A stretch of 64,000 nucleotides of DNA, from assembly GCA_964058845.1 (NCBI GenBank), contig CAXKVR010000332.1, positions 62,001-126,000 on the forward strand, given 5' to 3'. The translations under genes were made by a program, and so were the position numbers. This stretch comes from Carex sylvatica (taxonomy: Eukaryota > Streptophyta > Magnoliopsida > Poales > Cyperaceae). The notes under the pieces are model-generated. The model was not told the DNA's origin. It was given only the letters and a program-made list of their open reading frames with translations, and did not search any database. Each line of letters opens with the position of its first letter. Position 1 is the first letter of the stretch. Below, in pieces: positions 1-20,455 of the stretch.

Positions 1-456
1 GAGACAGAGATGGCAGACAGAGGGAGAGGGCAGACAGAGATGGCAGACAGAGGGAGAGGAATTAAGAAGGGTATGGGACGGGCCCGTCCCTTTTTTTTTT
101 TCGTTTTTTTTTTCTCTTTTTCTCTTTTTTTTTTTTTTTTTTTTTTCCGTTTTTTCAATTCTGGGACGGGTCCAACCTTCCCGTCCCGGATTTTTTTTTT
201 TTTTTTTTTTTAAATTTTTTTTTTCAATTCTGAGACGGGTCCACCCTTTCCGTCCCGGTTTTTTTTTTTTTTTTTTTTTTTTGTAAGTTTGGTTAAGACT
301 AAAGGAGGATTAGCAAATGCATTTTGGGACGGGTTAATTTGTCCCGTCCCATGGGACGGGTTAAAGCATCCCATTCTACTCATATTTAAAAAAAAAAAAA
401 ATCAGTATCGTATTCCGATATTTTATTTATTTAATTTCTATTATTAAAAAAATCGG
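1..456. mobile_element. Right-hand end of a MULE-like inverted-repeat element
   Basis: The segment ends in ...CTATTATTAAAAAAATCGG at 456. On the reverse strand this reads CCGATTTTTTTAATAATAG, the same terminus as the elements at 36987-37593 and 56186-58351. Inside the end is the palindromic block CCCGTCCCATGGGACGGG (about 343-360) and long poly(T) tracts between GGGACGGG-type motifs, as in the arms of the 56186-58351 element. The other end lies left of the window, so the target duplication cannot be checked. No coding capacity is visible; the ORF at 10-213 is low-complexity poly(T) translation. Confidence 0.6.
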
Positions 457-659
457 GGCATCCGAAGCCATATCAGGATTTATGAGTTCAGCAGTAAAAT
501 TACGCACGCGAATCGTACAATTTTTTCAACTTGGAAATTAAATGTATGTACTACAAGCATTTTGAAGGAAACATTATTGGAACTTTGAAGTTTGAAGAGA
601 TTGTATGTAGGCACCTAGTTAGACGTCCCATCAGCTGATCAGCAGTAAACAATTTCTTG

Positions 660-812
660 CCGATTTTTTTATTAATAGAAAATAAAAATAAAATATATCG
701 TTAAAGGGTGACGTTGATGTGGAAAATCAAAATATAGAAAAACGGGAATTATCCCGTCCATCATAGGCAGTGAAAAAGAAAAGCCGGACGGAACAAACCG
801 TCCCATTCAAGG
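660..812. mobile_element. Left end of another CCGATTTTTTTATTAATAG-type MULE-like element (interrupted)
   Basis: From 660 the sequence begins CCGATTTTTTTATTAATAG and continues with A/T-rich sequence and GACGG motifs, as in the left arm of the 56186-58351 element. It is interrupted at 813 by a hAT element. A convincing right terminus with a matching 9-bp duplication was not found. GACGGGACG motifs reappear near 2156-2190, which may be the remnant of the other side. Boundaries are therefore uncertain. Confidence 0.45.
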
Positions 813-1826
813 TAGGGGTTTGCTAACGGGTACGGGTCGGGCGGTTCGGGTATATCTGGGGTCGGGCATGGGTACAGGTCGGGTACGGATATCACGGGTA
901 TACGGGTACCACGGGCTGGGTATCACGGGTATTTTTTTCAAAATCCGTGCCCTGCCCGTCTTATACCCGTGCCCGTGGTACTCTTGACGGGCAGGGCGGT
1001 TCGGGTAGGGTACCCGGTCCGGTTTTTTTTTCTGTTTTTTTTTTACGATGTTGTACGAATATCATTACGTGTTTATAATTTGACTTTTAAAATCAAAATA
1101 GTTCAATATCAAATAGTGTATATAAATAAATAAAATTTGTAACTTATATATAAAAATTATTCATGCAAAAATTTGTATATTTATTCGGCTAAATACAAAT
1201 ATATTTATTTATTTCTTTACACGAGTCATTTTATTTTATTTTCAAATTCTCATTCTAATTATATAGTTTCATAATTATTTATATCTCGAAATTTTTAGTT
1301 TACATTTTAAATTGATAATATATTTTCTAAATGTTCATTTATTTTTAATAGGTTAAATAAAATATAAATCAAAAATATAATTAAATAAGAAACTTTAAAA
1401 CAATAAATAAAAAAAATAGAATTTAAAAAACAGAAATTAAAAAACAGAATTTAAAAAACAGAATTTAAAAAACAGAATTAAAAAATCAGAATTAAAAAAA
1501 CAGAAATTAAAAAAACAGAATAAAAAAAAAGGGGTGAAATTTAAAAATTTTGAAATTTGAAAAAAAAACGAGTACGGGCACAGGTATACGGGCACGGACA
1601 CGGGTACACGGGTTCACGGGCACGGACACTAGGGTATACGAGTACGAGTAATCCGGTCTGGGTATGGTCGGGTTTTTTCCCGAAAGGGCGTACCCTACCC
1701 GTTTTATGCCCGTACTCATGTACCCGTTTACCCGACCTATACCCGGACTCGGGCACGAGTACTCCGGTTATCGGGTACGGGCGGGTAAGGTACGGGTGGC
1801 CCGACCCGGATTTTTGCAACCCTCTA
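813..1826. mobile_element. Non-autonomous hAT-type element with exact 8-bp target duplication
   Basis: The 1,014-bp segment is flanked on both sides by ATTCAAGG (805-812 and 1827-1834). The ends form short inverted repeats: TAGGGGTTTGCTAACGGGT on the left and, on the reverse strand of the right, TAGAGGGTTGCAAAAATCC. About 190 bp at the left and about 270 bp at the right are packed with degenerate GGGTACGGGT / ACCCGTACCC motifs. The middle (about 1020-1560) is A/T-rich with short repeats of the type AATTTAAAAAACAG (about 1410-1520). An 8-bp duplication and TAG...CTA ends fit the hAT superfamily. No transposase is encoded, so the element would need one in trans. Confidence 0.85.
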
Positions 1827-1893
1827 ATTCAAGGCCAGCAAAAAATATATATATATATGTATACACACACGGTACAATCCCCTGTTCCTTCGC

Positions 1894-1975
1894 TGAATTC
1901 GCATCCTCCTGAGATATCTCATATTTTGCGTGACTTTTTGGGAAATCTCAACCTAGAAAAAAATTTGCATTCTCA
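1894..1975. mobile_element. Partial MITE of the GAATTCGTATCCTC family
   Basis: GAATTCGCATCCTCCTGAG at 1894 followed by ATATCTCA and TTTTGCGTGACTTT repeats the left terminus of the MITE at 27087-27263. The copy decays after about 80 bp and no right end was found. Confidence 0.5.
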
Positions 1976-3203
1976 TCTCTTTTGTTTGTCAATTTGTATC
2001 AGGTTATCTCAATCAGGGTTTATTTCCTGTAGAAACTGTTTTGGGTATGAAGAGAAGTATGTCAAAAAAGACAGTTAAGCTTAGTGAGTTGTTGCATTTG
2101 TTAGGTGTTTCATCAATCCAAGTTTTTTTAAATTTCTCTTCTTTTTTTTGCGTTTGAGACGGGACGTGAATGGGACGGATTTCAACGTCCTTATTAGTTA
2201 ATTAGCGTTGTTTATCTATAAATCAAAATTCCATAGAAACAACACCCTTTTGCTAAGTTAATTAGCCTTGTAGAGCTTGTTCTAGCTTAATTTTAATAAC
2301 AGGTTCATTCGAACCATGTTTGAGTTGAAAACCAATCGAATCAAGTTTGGACTAATTTGAACTCAAATGAAGTTTAAGCTCTACAACATATATTAGACTT
2401 TTTCGTATTTCTTTCAAATGTGAAAACAAACATAAATATTTACTTGCTGAGGTCACCCATGAAGATCCTAGTTCTATGGCCCATGCTAATGCGTTATGCT
2501 AATTTCAACAATTGAGAGCACGTGGCGATGAAGAAGGAATAATTTCAACGATCTCGATTGTATGAAGAAAATATAAGAAATTAAGCCTAATAATTACACC
2601 ATAATTTCACACGATACATTAGCACTATAATTTCGCATTGTGTTTTTGACTTGTTATTTACTTATTTCCCTATTGCAAATCTGTTCCCAAGTTCCAACTG
2701 CGCTCGTTGCTACTCATCCTGTTACAGACTCGTTTATTTTCATCCAGCCTCAATGCCTCTAAAGACTAAATCCCCTCTGACATTCTATATCATATTTTAG
2801 ACTCGTGTTGATGACACGTATTTTTGAAAACAAATTACACACCTATTTATTATTCAGATGTTGTGTTGTCTATTTCCAACCACAGCCGGACCCTTGCTGC
2901 TTGCTGGTTTTTCCATCACCTAGTCCAAAATCAAATGAAAGCACTGTTCTTTCAAACCCGGGAGTGAGTGAATTTCACTCCAGTTCCCTCTGATGCTCCC
3001 TGCAGTGTTAGCAACGAACACCAACCAAGCATATAAACAAAAACAGGTTACTAAAGATTGTATCCAGACCCACATGTTACTATCATTACCATCATAAGAA
3101 AACAAAATAATGATGATGATGATAAACAACTAGAATAGCAACAGTACAACAACAGTAGATACAAAAGGCTGAGTCTTCACATTTCACTGGAAAAGAGGGA
3201 AAT

Positions 3204-3206
<3 letters not shown>
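1976..3206. other. Intergenic, no gene recognised
   Basis: A/T-rich sequence with scattered short ORFs on both strands. No conserved domain, tRNA or clear repeat structure was recognised. Confidence 0.5.

Positions 3207-3236
<30 letters not shown>
3207..3236 (+). repeat. Poly(G) homopolymer of about 30 bases
   Basis: An uninterrupted run of G follows GAAATGAG. Homopolymers of this length are unstable and often mis-sized by sequencing, so the exact length is not reliable. Confidence 0.9.
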
Positions 3237-3237
<1 letters not shown>

Positions 3238-3280
3238 GAAGTAGAGAAGAGAAGGGAACCTTTGTTACCATCCCCCACCA

Positions 3281-3681
3281 CTACCTCCACCCCAGCCACC
3301 AGCATCTGAGGGGGTACCAATTTCTGAGACTGCTCTGTCCCGCCCCAATGACCACCACTTCCCCCATCTCCCCATGGGCTCCCACCACCATTTCCACCAC
3401 CACCCCTAGAGCCGCCACCACTATCTCTCTGACCATGATCATTTCCACCACTGCCCCATCTGTCCCCACCTCCACTGCCTCCCCAGCTCTCAGATCCTTC
3501 ACCATTGTTGTTCCTTGAGCCAGAGCTCCACCTTGATGATCCAGACTCATGGTTCCCATCACTCCCAAAATCACTGTCCCTACCTCGTCCCCGTCCCCGT
3601 CCTCAGCCCCGACCGAGACCGCGGCCACCAAAGCCATCTCTGCGATCACTATCCCTTGAATCATATCTCCCACCTGCTTCC
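3281..3681 (-). pseudogene. Broken 3' end of a Gly/Trp-rich (WG/GW) protein gene
   Basis: On the minus strand an acceptor-like ...GGAAGCAG ends at 3682 and is followed by a reading frame rich in RGRGRGR, then Gly/Ser/Trp motifs such as ESWGGSGGDRWGSGG and SPWGDGGSGGHWGG. The frame is interrupted by a TGA at 3605-3603 inside the RGRG tract, consistent with a CGA to TGA change. A one-base shift near 3305-3312 is needed to reach the natural-looking terminus SDAGGWGGGSGGGW followed by TAA. The WG/GW spacing recalls the AGO-hook region of SPT5-like/KTF1 proteins, but other Gly-rich RNA-binding proteins end similarly. Upstream exons were not found between 3690 and 5265. Probably a pseudogene fragment, though sequencing error in such DNA cannot be excluded. 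Confidence 0.5.
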
Positions 3682-3699
3682 AAAAATTCATTATGTAAA

Positions 3700-5265
3700 T
3701 TAAATAGCTTATGAAATAGAACTAGTTTTCAATGTGGTACCTTGTATAAAATGGGTACTGAAAGAACACAATTGTATAATGCTGTAATGCACTAGTAGAG
3801 CAATTGCTATTTTAGTTGTTAGATTCATCCTTCTTTTATTAATTTATCCGTTATTACTTCAGTATTCTATGTAAGCTTGTATTAGCCTGAAGCCTGTACT
3901 ATCTCTAACACATAAATTAAATCGAAAGAAAGAATCAGCTCAAGTAGCCAAAGGGGTAAGAAATTGGGTAACTAATGCACCGCCCCACAAACACACTGCA
4001 AGAAGTTGAACTTGTTAGTATTGTAATTATCATAAGCAGCCTATTTTGTCTTCAAAAAAGTTTGATTTCTTCTTCAAAATAAGCAGCCTAGTGCCAAAAT
4101 GGATGTCAGAAGTCAACACTAGAATAAGGATTAACAGCTCTGCATTGATACCAGTGCAAGGCGTGTACGGTTTACCCAGACGTGTGTGGATGATGACAGA
4201 GCCGCATGTCATTGAGTAACTTTGCAATTGACAGGTATTAGCAGTAGCATGCGATTGGTGACAGACCATGCGCAATTGTTATGACAACTAGAACTTAGAT
4301 TAAACAAGTTTGAATAATATAATGTCTAATTCCCTATAAGCCCATCTTCTAAACATTTAACCAACTACTACTCCTCTGTTGTAATTCAACATTACAACCG
4401 AGTAACTAACAATCAACCAAACAAAATCCAATCAACCAACCTAAAGGAACTGATAACCTAGACTTTAGTTTACATCTTAGATCTCTTAATACACCATTCT
4501 TGTGGATCGACACCTCAATCTATACTATATGATAGATTCATACGCTTGTGAATCAAAAGTAGAGTAAACATTAAGATTATAAATATTATTAGCATTAATT
4601 TTCACCCTATCATATAGTTAGAATACAAAACCAATGATGCATTTTAACCCTCCTCCACAATCAAACATACAAAAAATCAGGAAGTACCAGGAAAGAACAT
4701 AAAATAATTCACAAGATGAAACGAAAGCCTTTTGCAGCTAGAGACCCGACTCTTGTTAGCTCTAATCTCTCTCCTGGGTAAGATTATCTCCAATAATTTC
4801 ATTAGTTAATCAGACACATTCACGGATCAGTATATCACCATCGAATGACTGAGATTTAACACGACCTAATAACATATTAGATCAAAGCCATCCAGATCAA
4901 AGAAAATTCAATTGTAATTGTTGAACGATCAGGACACAACATGCTTAATATAAGAGTAGAGAAGTGATAAGATGAAGGGCAGGTGATAGAGTAAATTAAC
5001 GATGAAGGAAAATATGACACAATAAATCCAGCAATTATTATCAGAACAGTCATATGTAAAATGTTAGTTAACTTGAAGCCTTCTAAACTAGAATAAATAT
5101 TTCAACCCGTTTGCTCAACTCGGACAATGTTCCACATTATTAGATATTACAATCTGCTGTCATATTCAACATATATTAGCCCTGCTCACAACAAAATTGC
5201 AGGTACCAACAGCTCAACAGCCAAAAGGTTCACGTATAACAGAAGGTTTCACCAAACCATAGCAT
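3700..5265. other. Intergenic 3' flank of adenylosuccinate lyase; no gene recognised
   Basis: A/T-rich sequence between the Gly/Trp-rich fragment and the ADSL stop codon. Short ORFs here (for example 4030-4275 on the minus strand) show no family resemblance or splice context. Confidence 0.5.
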
Positions 5266-14728
<9,463 letters not shown>

Positions 14729-14988
14729 TGGAAGGAGGGATGGCACTCGGGGGCGGATGGAGAAAGGAGAAGAGAGGGATGGCGGCCCGGTAGCCCCGGT
14801 CGAGAAAGGAGGAGAGCTGAAGAGAGCAGCCACTGCTTTCTTAGGATCCTCTAACAAAAAAAAACAACTTTATTGGGCCCGATTTATGTGTCGGGCTACT
14901 GCATTTTATTTTTTTAATTTCGCTGAGCAATTATTTGTGTTCCCTACATTATTATGAATTCGTATCTTCTGCATCAACTCAAAAAAAA

Positions 14989-15245
14989 TCCCTCGAGTTA
15001 ATGCATCTGAAATATCTCATTCACTTTAAAATTCGTGCAAACTATATTCATATCAATATTAAAGAGTCTTTGAATTATAGACTGTGATTAGATTGACTCT
15101 ATTTAAAATCAGACACACTAATATTAAAAAGTTTCATAATTATAGATTGTGATCAGATTAGCTCTATTTAAAATCATACACACTAATATTAAAGAGTCTC
15201 TAAATTATAAACTGTGATTAGATTGATTGTATTTGTATTTGTATT
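14989..15245 (+). repeat. Three tandem copies of a roughly 67-bp A/T-rich unit
   Basis: The phrase CTATTTAAAATCA(G/T)ACACACTA and the block ATATTAAAGAGTCT...TTATAGA(C/T)TGTGAT recur three times, at about 15051, 15120 and 15185. The region starts after a GAATTCGTATCTTCTGCATC stretch (about 14956) that resembles the end of the MITE family described elsewhere in the window. Confidence 0.75.
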
Positions 15246-15874
15246 TAAAGTTTATAACTAATTAAATTAGGCCTTTTTTTCTTTTATTTTCATGCTTGCA
15301 TTATGTTGTGCAAATCTTGATCACAATTCATAAATAGAGTTAATATAAAGTAATTTTCAGGAGATTATCATCTAAGTAGGGCAAAATGTTATTTCAAAAT
15401 TATTAATTTTCTAGTGTCTACAACAGGTTCTGTTCTTCTTATTTTTTTTTCATTTTTCCTTTTTTCAATGTGCTTGATTCAGTTCAATCTTTCTTCTAAT
15501 AATAACTCAAATAACATACGTGAATTTAAGCATGATATCGAATATGAAAACAATAATAAAAAATAGGGTAAATTTCTCTAGAGGTTACTAAACATTGTTC
15601 TTTATCACAAATTAGTTACTCAACTTTGATTTGTTCTAATTAATTAAGTCACTCAACTTTTCATTTGTTTTAAATTAGTCATTCTATAACTTTTTCATCC
15701 AAAATTCTAATAAAGTATTCTTATTCTGTTAGTATTTCGGATGGAATTTATGTTCATTCCGTTAGAATTTTAGACGGAATAAGTATATTCCGTTAGCATT
15801 TTGAACAGAATAGACATATTCTATTAACGTTTTGAACAGAAAAGTTGACATAGTACAAAGTTTAATGACCTCCT

Positions 15875-15953
15875 GCAGGTCAAAGATGTGGTTCGTTTAA
15901 TGACTTAATTTGAAACTTTCTGGTGTTCGTTTCAGCAGGTCAAAGATGTGGTT
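15875..15953 (+). repeat. 19-bp direct repeat at 60-bp spacing
   Basis: GCAGGTCAAAGATGTGGTT occurs at 15875-15893 and at 15935-15953, at the junction where recognisable LINE coding sequence begins. Confidence 0.8.
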
Positions 15954-18794
15954 AAAAAGATGTGGCAGCCTTCAACTGAACAAACAGGGTTGAATTCGCA
16001 TATTCTTCACCAAAGAATCCTAGAGATGCATCAGCAGCTTCGAAATTGGCATTCACAGACGCATTCCCTTATTGAAAAGGAGCTGATGTCATGCAAACAA
16101 CGCATTCTGGGTCTAGATCAGTTGGAAGAAATTAGAACTTTTATCTCAATCTGAGTTCTCTATAAGGCAATGGTGTCTTGAGAAAACATATGGCCTAGCA
16201 ACAATAATTGAAATTCGGTGGCAGCAACGGACACGGTGTCGCTGGCTAGCTGAAGGTGACAACAACACTAGATTCTTTCACAGTTATCCATCTTCGAGGC
16301 TCAGAACAAATACAGTGCAAGCTGTGATGGTTGATGGTTAACAGATAATGGAGGCGGGTCAGATCCGCTATTTGTTTCGTAACCATATGCAGTCAATACT
16401 TGGTACTCACTATCCTGTTGATAATTTTGAACCAGCTGCTCTTTATGAGGTAGGTCCAGATTTATGGGAATTGCAAAACCCGTTTACAGAACATGAGATA
16501 GAAACCACAGTTTTTAATTTGGCTAATAATCGGGCTTCTGGTCCAGGTGGGTTGCCAAATGAGTTTGCAAAAACTTATTAGAATGAGATTAAGCATGATA
16601 TATTTAGGCTGCTCAATGATTTCTATAATGAAGAAATTGATCTCAAGCCCCTTAATTCGGCCAATATTGTGATGATACCCAAAAAAACCTGAGGCGGTTG
16701 AGTTGAAAGATTTCTGACCTATAAGCATTATTAGCTTAATTCCGAAGATAATTTCCAAGTTGCTAGCAACCAGGCTTTCAAAATTTCTGTCACAACTGAT
16801 CTCTGTAAATCAGTCTGCTTTCATTCGAGGCCATCAAATCTCGGAAAATTTTCTAGCTGTTAGAGAGATTTTACACCATGCAACACATGCACGCCAACTT
16901 GCTGTGTTGTTATTCAAGATAGATTTTGCGAAAGCTTTCGACTCTATCAATTGGGAATTCTTAATTCATGTCATGCAATCAAGGAGTTTTCCGTCAAAGT
17001 CGATACGATGGATCAAAATTCTACTTCAAACCTCTACATCTAGAGTGGTAATTAATGGTGAAGTCTCATATTATTTTCCACACAAGCGAGGCCTCCGACA
17101 AGGAGATCCACTGTCCCCTATGCTATTCTTAATAGCGGTCGATGTTTTACAAAGAATAATTAATCAGGTTAATGAGACGCTCGATATGCCGATCTCTACC
17201 AAACTAGACAGCTCTATACTTGCCTTTCAATATGCTGATGATACAACAGTAATTGCCCATGCTGACCTCTCTGCAATGATTTCACTAAAGCTGGTTCTTA
17301 GATTATTCTCTAAAATTTCGGGCTTGCAAATTAATTTTGACAAGAACTCATTTCTTCCGATTAATCTAAGCCAAGATGAAACAGTGATGGTGGCTATAAT
17401 GGGTTGTACCCAAACTTAGTTACCAATTTCTTATTTGGGGATGCCCCTCACAACTCGCAAGCCAAGAAGGCAGGAATTCATTCCATTGATAGAAAAGATA
17501 GAATCTAGAGTGGAGGGCTGGGCTGGAAAATTATTATCCAAAGGGGGAAGGCTACAACTTATTAATTCGGTATTGTGTAGCGTACCTATTTATCTCATGA
17601 TGCGTTTTGTTCTACTGAAATGGGTGTTGAGAAGGATTGAAAAAATCTGCAGAAACTTTCTTTGGGGTAAATCACAGGGGCAAGGCAAAGGTATGTCATT
17701 GATTAATTGGGAAGTGGTATTTTGCCTAAACAGTTTGGAGGTTTAGGAGTACTTCGATGGTGGTGGAAGGCATCTACTCAAACTAATGGTCTATGGGATT
17801 CAGTTATACATCTCCTACGTAAGCATAAACCACATCAAGCTGATCCTAAAACTTGGATGGTGAATGGATCCTTCTTTTGGAACCAATTGATTAATTTTCA
17901 TAGTCTTTTTCAATGGTGCACTCAATGGTTCATTGGAAATGGGGCGAAAATCTCATACTGGTATGATTGTTGGGATGCTCCCCCTCTAAGGCGAATGAAA
18001 GATGGAGGACCAAGACCAATTTCTCAGCATATTTCACTACAGGAGGCTTGTTCTGATGGCTCCCTTGTTCTCTCATCCTTTACTGGTACGGTACCGGTAT
18101 TGACTGATTTGGAGGATAGACTTGAATGGAGATGGTCAGCAAGTGGTGAATATACTGCAGGGTCGGTTTATAAAATTCTGACCTCAGCGGGAAAGATTAA
18201 GTGGGATTTTTTTAATATCTGACAAGTGTCGGTTCCTTCGAAGGTTAAATTTTTTTCGCCACTGTTACTTAGAGATAGGGTGCTAACTCGTGAGAATTTA
18301 AAAAGGGGATTGAATTGTGAAGTCCATTGTGTGATGTGTGATGAATGTGTAATGGAAACGGCAAGTCATCTCTTTTTCCAATGCCGAAATGTAAAGCAAG
18401 TTTGGCATTATTGTTCAAATCTCATGAAATTTGGTGATACAGTGGAAGGTACTTGGGAGGCATCAAGGAGATCCTTTGGCTGTAATTCAGGCACAATTAA
18501 ATATGCTTGGATCACTAATTTTATGGCGGTACTGTGGTCCTTATGGCGGCAACGCAATGAGATGATTTTTGAAAGCACGAAGCTGTCACCATGGACAGTG
18601 GCAAACCGCGCTAAGGAGGATGCAAAACTATGGCAAAGGTTTTGTGGGAAGGATAATAGAGGTGTATTAGGGACTGTATTGGGACCGGTATAATTACTGG
18701 TATGATATATCTTTTTACTAATTTAGTTGACTATGTTGTAAATAACTTTATTAATTTATCTTGGTAGTCTCTACTAAGCTTTCAAAAAAAAAAA
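15936..18794 (+). mobile_element. 5'-truncated, decayed L1-type LINE retrotransposon
   Basis: Reading frames on the plus strand give the plant L1-clade ORF2 in order: linker between endonuclease and RT (WHSQTHSLIEKEL, RWLAEGDNNTRFFH), RT palm motifs (NRASGPGGLPNEF, QSAFIRGHQISENF, KIDFAKAFDSINWEF, GLRQGDPLSPMLF, FQYADDTTVIA), YLGMPLTTRKP thumb, and a C-terminal zf-RVT region (ETASHLFFQCRNVKQVW). The apurinic endonuclease domain is missing at the 5' end. Stops at about 16153, 16339, 16579, 17417 and 18220, plus indels, make it non-functional. It ends in a short oligo(A) at 18785-18794. Confidence 0.9.
16348..18693 (+). pseudogene. LINE ORF2 reverse transcriptase and zf-RVT remnants
   Basis: Open segments 16348-16578, 16760-17416, 17435-17743, 17707-18219 and 18226-18690 are consecutive parts of one ORF2 protein separated by point stops and frameshifts. 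The RT catalytic motif YADD is intact at about 17230-17241. No single segment could be functional. Confidence 0.85.
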
Positions 18795-19160
18795 TGTAAA
18801 ATTTATCCTAAAAAATACAAAAGCATTGGGCTGGTCCATGTACCAGCGAGGTAGCTAAAGAGGAAAAATAGATGAACATCAATAAGAAATAATTTTGTCA
18901 TTTGCATATTTTAAAATTGATCTAGGTTATTCTAACCCGAGGAAATATCAAAGAAAATCAAATTTTGATGGGTAAATATATAATTTCAATGCTCGGATGG
19001 ATAAATATCTAAATTGAGAATATGTACCCAATTTTCGCTGGCTTGATCGATCTATACTATTTATTTGAAAAATTATGTCAAAAGAATTGTTGAACAAACA
19101 AGCCAAACAAAGTAGGATTATAAAATAACTATTTATTTGAAATCAACATCACTGCAAAAA

Positions 19161-19508
19161 TGTAGGATTATAAAATAACTTCATTGATAAATCAACATCA
19201 CTGCAAAAAAATCAAGTGATCATTGAACAACAATCTAGTTGATACATTAATGAAAAATAATATTGTTAGTTAGGAAGAGATTGCTGTGTCTATTAATTGC
19301 GTTTAGGGTTTAGGATTTATTTGATCGATCTATACTATTTATTTGAAATCTTTAGCAAACACTAAAAAAATGTAGGATTATAAAATAACTTCATTGATAA
19401 ATCAACATCACTGCAAAAAAATCAAGCAATCATTGAACAACAATCTAGTTGATACATTAATGAAAAATAATATTGTTAGTTAGGAAGAGATTGTTGTGTC
19501 TATTAATT
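19161..19508 (+). repeat. Two direct copies of a 138-bp sequence, 210 bp apart
   Basis: 19161-19298 and 19371-19508 are nearly identical, from TGTAGGATTATAAAATAAC to TGTCTATTAATT. A shared GATCGATCTATACTATTTA upstream of each (about 19047 and 19323) shows the duplicated unit is longer. The second copy is interrupted at its right edge by the MULE at 19509. Confidence 0.85.
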
Positions 19509-20052
19509 CGGTCATTTTTATTAATACTCTCCAAAAAAAATATAATTTTAAAAATAACTATGGATCTCATTTTTTTTTATAAATGTCACGACCGCCTAGG
19601 CCTGGGGCGGCCCAAAAATACTAGTGAGGCGCCCCTATCAGAGGCGCTTCATATGCCCAATGAGGCACCCCAGTCACGGGCGGTCCATATCCCCCATGAG
19701 GCGCCCCCACTGCGGGCGGCCCACTAGCCGTGAACCCCCTCCCATAACCTCTCTTCCTCTACCTTCGTCCCGTCCAGAACCAAAACATTCCATTCTTAAA
19801 CCCTGTCTACAGTAAAGAGAGAAAACAAGGTGATTTTTGGCTATTCTCAGGCTATTACTACAGGTAATTTTTAGTATAATTAATCAATTACTATACATTT
19901 ACTGTTGTAATTACTGTACATTTACTGTTGCATTTACTGTAACAACATAAATTTTTTTTAGTTATTTTTCAATTAGCCATTTATTATTGTACCCATTATA
20001 ATTAGTGTAATACTTATAAAATTACTTTTTAAATGTAGGCTGTGAAGGAAAA

Positions 20053-20455
20053 ATGTTAGTTGCACTGCATACAGGCGGCAGGCTAATTAAGGGTGCAGGT
20101 GGCGTGTATTACACAAAAGAGACAGCATTTGGCTTCCATGTTGATGAAAATACCACATTTCAGGAACTTAAGCAATTAGTATACGAAAAGACTGTTGTAA
20201 ACTCCAATAGGTATGAAATAGAATTGGCTACACGGATTGACAACTCACAAAGGGGGTAGACATTACTTTGTGAGATATCCTGTAACAGATGCGAATTTGT
20301 GGAGATCTGGGTACACTCTATTTGAGTCCAGTGGGGACTCGGTAATGGACATATATTCGAAGAGGGTTCCCCGGGCTGGAGCTGGACCTTCAAGTGCGGC
20401 TAGGGCTGGACCTTCAAGTTATGACAATTCGAGTTATGACACCCATAAATCCTAA
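20053..20455 (+). pseudogene. N-terminal fragment of a MuDR-type MULE protein, frameshifted
   Basis: The frame from 20053 encodes ALHTGGRLIKGAGGVYYT, AFGFHVDENTTFQELKQLV and YEIELATRIDNSQRG. A one-base shift at about 20250 then continues into RHYFVRYPVTDANLW, a SGDSVMDIYSKRVPRAGAG segment and a Gly/Pro/Ser-rich tail. This looks like the N-terminal part of plant MULE-encoded proteins upstream of the transposase. A stop at 20453 ends it; the DDE transposase and zinc-finger regions are not present. Confidence 0.65.

Larger units (their letters stand above)
15566..18808. mobile_element. Segment bracketed by a perfect 9-bp duplication; MULE-like shell around a LINE
   Basis: TAAAAAATA occurs at 15557-15565 and at 18809-18817. 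Just inside, GGGTAAATTT on the left matches GGATAAATTT (reverse strand) on the right, 9 of 10. A 9-bp duplication and G-rich short inverted ends fit a Mutator-like non-autonomous element. The left 370 bp is non-coding with repeated CTATTCCGTTAG / TTTTGAACAGAA motifs. The rest is a decayed LINE. Because only 14 bp separate the LINE poly(A) from the right end, the right arm may be truncated or the match may be chance in A/T-rich DNA. Confidence 0.5.

Noticed and set aside
1541..2078. Overlapping long ORFs on both strands inside the hAT element
   Set aside because: They are translations of the GGGTACGGGT-type subterminal repeats in several frames and have no protein-like composition.
3505..3714. 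Plus-strand Pro/Arg-rich ORFs
   Set aside because: They are the antisense of the Gly/Arg-rich minus-strand frame, which has the protein-like terminus and the splice acceptor.
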